Below are positions 6,164 to 7,502 of a stretch of 7,502 nt of DNA, one piece after another. Location: NCBI GenBank assembly GCA_947458565.1, contig CANGZK010000056.1:1-7502 (forward strand), given 5' to 3'. The notes under the pieces were generated by a model. That model made no database searches. It was not told where the DNA came from and was given only the letters and a program-made list of their open reading frames with translations. Origin of the DNA: Acidimicrobiaceae bacterium. GTDB lineage: Bacteria; Actinomycetota; Acidimicrobiia; Acidimicrobiales; Ilumatobacteraceae. Made by a program: the position numbers and the translations under genes. How positions within the stretch are numbered: position 1 is the first letter of the stretch; each line of letters opens with the position of its first letter.

Positions 6164-6700
6164 ATGAATACACCAATTGCCAAGATAGGCATCGTCACAG
6201 TTTCCGATCGCGCATCGGCTGGTGTTTATGAAGATTTGGGCGGCCCAGCAATCAAAGATTTCTTGACATCACACCTGACCAACGAATGGGTTGCGGTGGG
6301 TCGTGTTGTGCCCGACGAAGTTGCGGCGGTCTCGGGCGCACTCATCGAACTCGCCGACGCTGAAAACTGTTGCCTCATTGTCACCACAGGTGGCACGGGC
6401 CCAGCGCTACGCGACATCACGCCAGAGGCAACTGAAGCCGTATGCACCAAGATGATGCCTGGCTTTGGCGAACTCATGCGTCAGGTGAGTTTGCAGGTTG
6501 TACCAACAGCAATTTTGTCTCGACAAACAGCAGGCATCCGCGGCTCGTCGCTCATTATCAATTTGCCTGGAAAACCAAGCTCGATAGCCGAGTGCCTGAC
6601 TGCCGTGATGCCAGCAGTTCCCTATTGCGTAGACCTGATTGGTGGAGCGCGCCTCGAAGTTGGTGGCGGGTTAACAGCCTTTAGGCCAAAGCAAAAGTAG
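6164..6700 (+). CDS. mog: Molybdopterin adenylyltransferase (Mog/MogA)
   Basis: Mog adenylylates molybdopterin with ATP, preparing it for molybdate insertion in molybdenum cofactor synthesis. From ATG 6164 the protein has 178 residues (E. coli Mog has 195). Conserved elements in order are IGIVTVSDRASAGVYEDLGG near the N-terminus, TTGGTGPALRDITPEAT (the MPT/nucleotide-binding loop), MPGFGELMRQVSL, PTAILSRQTAGIRG, INLPGKP and the VPYCVDLIGG / AFRPK end. These match E. coli Mog more specifically than MoaB, although the two families are close. An in-frame GTG at 6146 would add six residues and overlap the sulfotransferase stop; ATG 6164 is preferred because family N-termini begin just before the IGIVTVSDR strand. 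It lies 11 bp after the sulfotransferase, so it is probably co-transcribed. No other cofactor genes are nearby. Its stop codon faces that of the nucleoside hydrolase at 9 bp. Confidence 0.93.
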   Translation: MNTPIAKIGIVTVSDRASAGVYEDLGGPAIKDFLTSHLTNEWVAVGRVVPDEVAAVSGALIELADAENCCLIVTTGGTGPALRDITPEATEAVCTKMMPGFGELMRQVSLQVVPTAILSRQTAGIRGSSLIINLPGKPSSIAECLTAVMPAVPYCVDLIGGARLEVGGGLTAFRPKQK

Positions 6701-6716
6701 CTGTTGACGCTAACCC
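6668..6716. repeat. Interrupted inverted repeat across the convergent mog / nucleoside hydrolase stop codons
   Basis: GGGTT-AACAGC (6668-6678) can pair with GCTGTT (6700-6705) and AACCC (6712-6716) with a 6-base bulge, enclosing a 21-base loop that itself contains GCC-TTTA-GGC. It covers both stop codons. No T-tract follows on either strand, so it is not a clear intrinsic terminator. It could slow or end transcription from both sides, but this is weakly supported. Confidence 0.25.
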
Positions 6717-7502
6717 TTGAATGAGTTGACAATAATCTGGCGTGCCTCGTTTGCCTTTATTGTTTGCATCACCTCAATTGCCGAGCTCGAATGATTTTCC
6801 CAAGGCCTTGTGTCTGCCAGAGTCATCCCCAACGTATGCGTACCCACTGTTTCGACCTGTATACCCATGCGTTCAGAAGTGAACAACTCTGGGTGAGTAA
6901 GTGCAAGCACTGCGCAGGGGTCATGCAATGGAGCACCAACTAGCGCAGCATTCGGGCCAGTTGCTCCTGCAATTTTTGCGGCATAACCCTGGTAGTAATC
7001 GATCAATTCTCCACAAAATTGACTTGCATCCGTAGCGATTGCCTTCAGATCTGAAGCAAACTTTCCGGTGACTGTCAATTGATCGGTCAAATCCAATCCA
7101 CACATCTTTATTCGCGCACCAGAGTCAAATACTTCCGATGCCGCTTGTGGGTCAAACCAAATGTTGTACTCCGCTGCTGCCGTCACATTGCCATGAGTGA
7201 TTGATCCACCCATCAGAGAAATACCCGCAATTTTGTCAATCAGTGTGTGATCTGCGCGAATGGCCAATGCAACATTTGTGAGCGGACCAATCGCGACTAT
7301 CCAGATGCCTTCATTGTTCCGGCAAGTCTCCACCAAAAAATCCACCGCATCACGACTGTCCAACTTCGTATGAGGCGTTCGACGGACAGGGCCATCTAAA
7401 CCGCTTGCACCGTGGGCCTGGGTCACATGATCAATGTTGCCGCTTAACGGTGTTTTAGCGCCCATGAGCACAGGAACATTGTGGAGGCCGAAAACATCCG
7501 CG
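6710..7502 (-). CDS. Inosine/uridine-preferring nucleoside hydrolase (N-terminus outside window)
   Basis: This enzyme hydrolyses the N-glycosidic bond of ribonucleosides to free base and ribose in purine/pyrimidine salvage. The frame stays open to the right edge, showing 263 residues plus part of a codon; the family has about 310, so the first 50-70 residues, including the DxDxGxDD calcium site, lie outside. Residues upstream of an in-frame GTG at 7471 (ADVFGLHNVP) look like family sequence leading into LMGAKTPL, so that GTG is not the true start. Seen inside are GASGLDGP (about 7411-7388), WIVAIGPLTNVALAIRAD, ISLMGGSITHGN, EYNIWFDPQAA (7171-7139), GLDLT and PLHDPCAVLAL, whose histidine (HDP, 6925-6917) corresponds to the conserved active-site histidine. 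It is convergent with mog and on the same strand as the BMP transporter 4.5 kb away. Exact base preference (purine, pyrimidine or broad) cannot be told from this part. Confidence 0.93.
   Translation of the reverse strand, partial: ADVFGLHNVPVLMGAKTPLSGNIDHVTQAHGASGLDGPVRRTPHTKLDSRDAVDFLVETCRNNEGIWIVAIGPLTNVALAIRADHTLIDKIAGISLMGGSITHGNVTAAAEYNIWFDPQAASEVFDSGARIKMCGLDLTDQLTVTGKFASDLKAIATDASQFCGELIDYYQGYAAKIAGATGPNAALVGAPLHDPCAVLALTHPELFTSERMGIQVETVGTHTLGMTLADTRPWENHSSSAIEVMQTIKANEARQIIVNSFKG

Noticed and set aside
7469..7502. GTG 7471 as the true start of a short nucleoside hydrolase.
   Set aside because: The frame continues to the window edge with family-like residues upstream, and a start here would remove the calcium-binding N-terminus required by the family.
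1..7502. CRISPR array, tRNA/rRNA genes, insertion sequence ends or attachment-site repeats.
   Set aside because: No regularly spaced repeats, cloverleaf-like segments, transposase motifs or long terminal repeats were seen on either strand.

Overview
This 7.5 kb bacterial window has tightly packed genes and codes on both strands. There are two incomplete genes at its edges and six complete genes between them. I see no rRNA or tRNA gene, CRISPR array, insertion sequence or other mobile element. The organism looks like an actinobacterium. The ATG-proximal -10-like boxes, short gene gaps, intermediate GC content and the lipoprotein with an Asp/Thr/Ala-rich linker would fit a marine or freshwater Acidimicrobiia-type lineage. 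That placement is an inference from style and general protein resemblance, not from a marker gene.

Layout. Bases 1-2182 (minus strand) hold a two-gene ABC uptake operon read right to left: a BMP-family lipoprotein substrate-binding protein, followed 7 bp later by a double-domain ATPase that runs off the left edge. Bases 2183-2364 are a divergent control region with an inverted repeat over a -10-like box on the cysD side and palindromes on the bmp side. Bases 2365-6700 (plus strand) are a compact run of five genes: cysD, cysN (the stop and start codons share a base), cysC, a PAPS-dependent sulfotransferase, and mog. Bases 6710-7502 (minus strand) are an inosine/uridine-type nucleoside hydrolase that faces mog with only 9 bp between the stop codons; its N-terminus lies beyond the right edge.

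How the genes work together. CysD and CysN activate sulfate to APS, CysC phosphorylates APS to PAPS, and the next gene encodes a sulfotransferase of the type that uses PAPS as donor. No PAPS/APS reductase or sulfite reductase gene is present in the window. The cluster therefore reads as a 'make PAPS and spend it on sulfation' cassette rather than ordinary reductive sulfur assimilation. The sulfotransferase has its own candidate leaderless promoter and a basic C-terminal extension of about 70 residues. On the other strand, a BMP-type transporter (a family that includes purine-nucleoside binders) and a nucleoside hydrolase suggest nucleoside uptake and cleavage. Mog serves molybdenum cofactor synthesis and could belong functionally to either theme.

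The observations most worth following are the PAPS/sulfotransferase coupling with an unknown acceptor, a perfect 11-bp hairpin inside the first codons of the ABC ATPase gene, and the palindrome plus -10 box directly in front of the sulfotransferase ATG.
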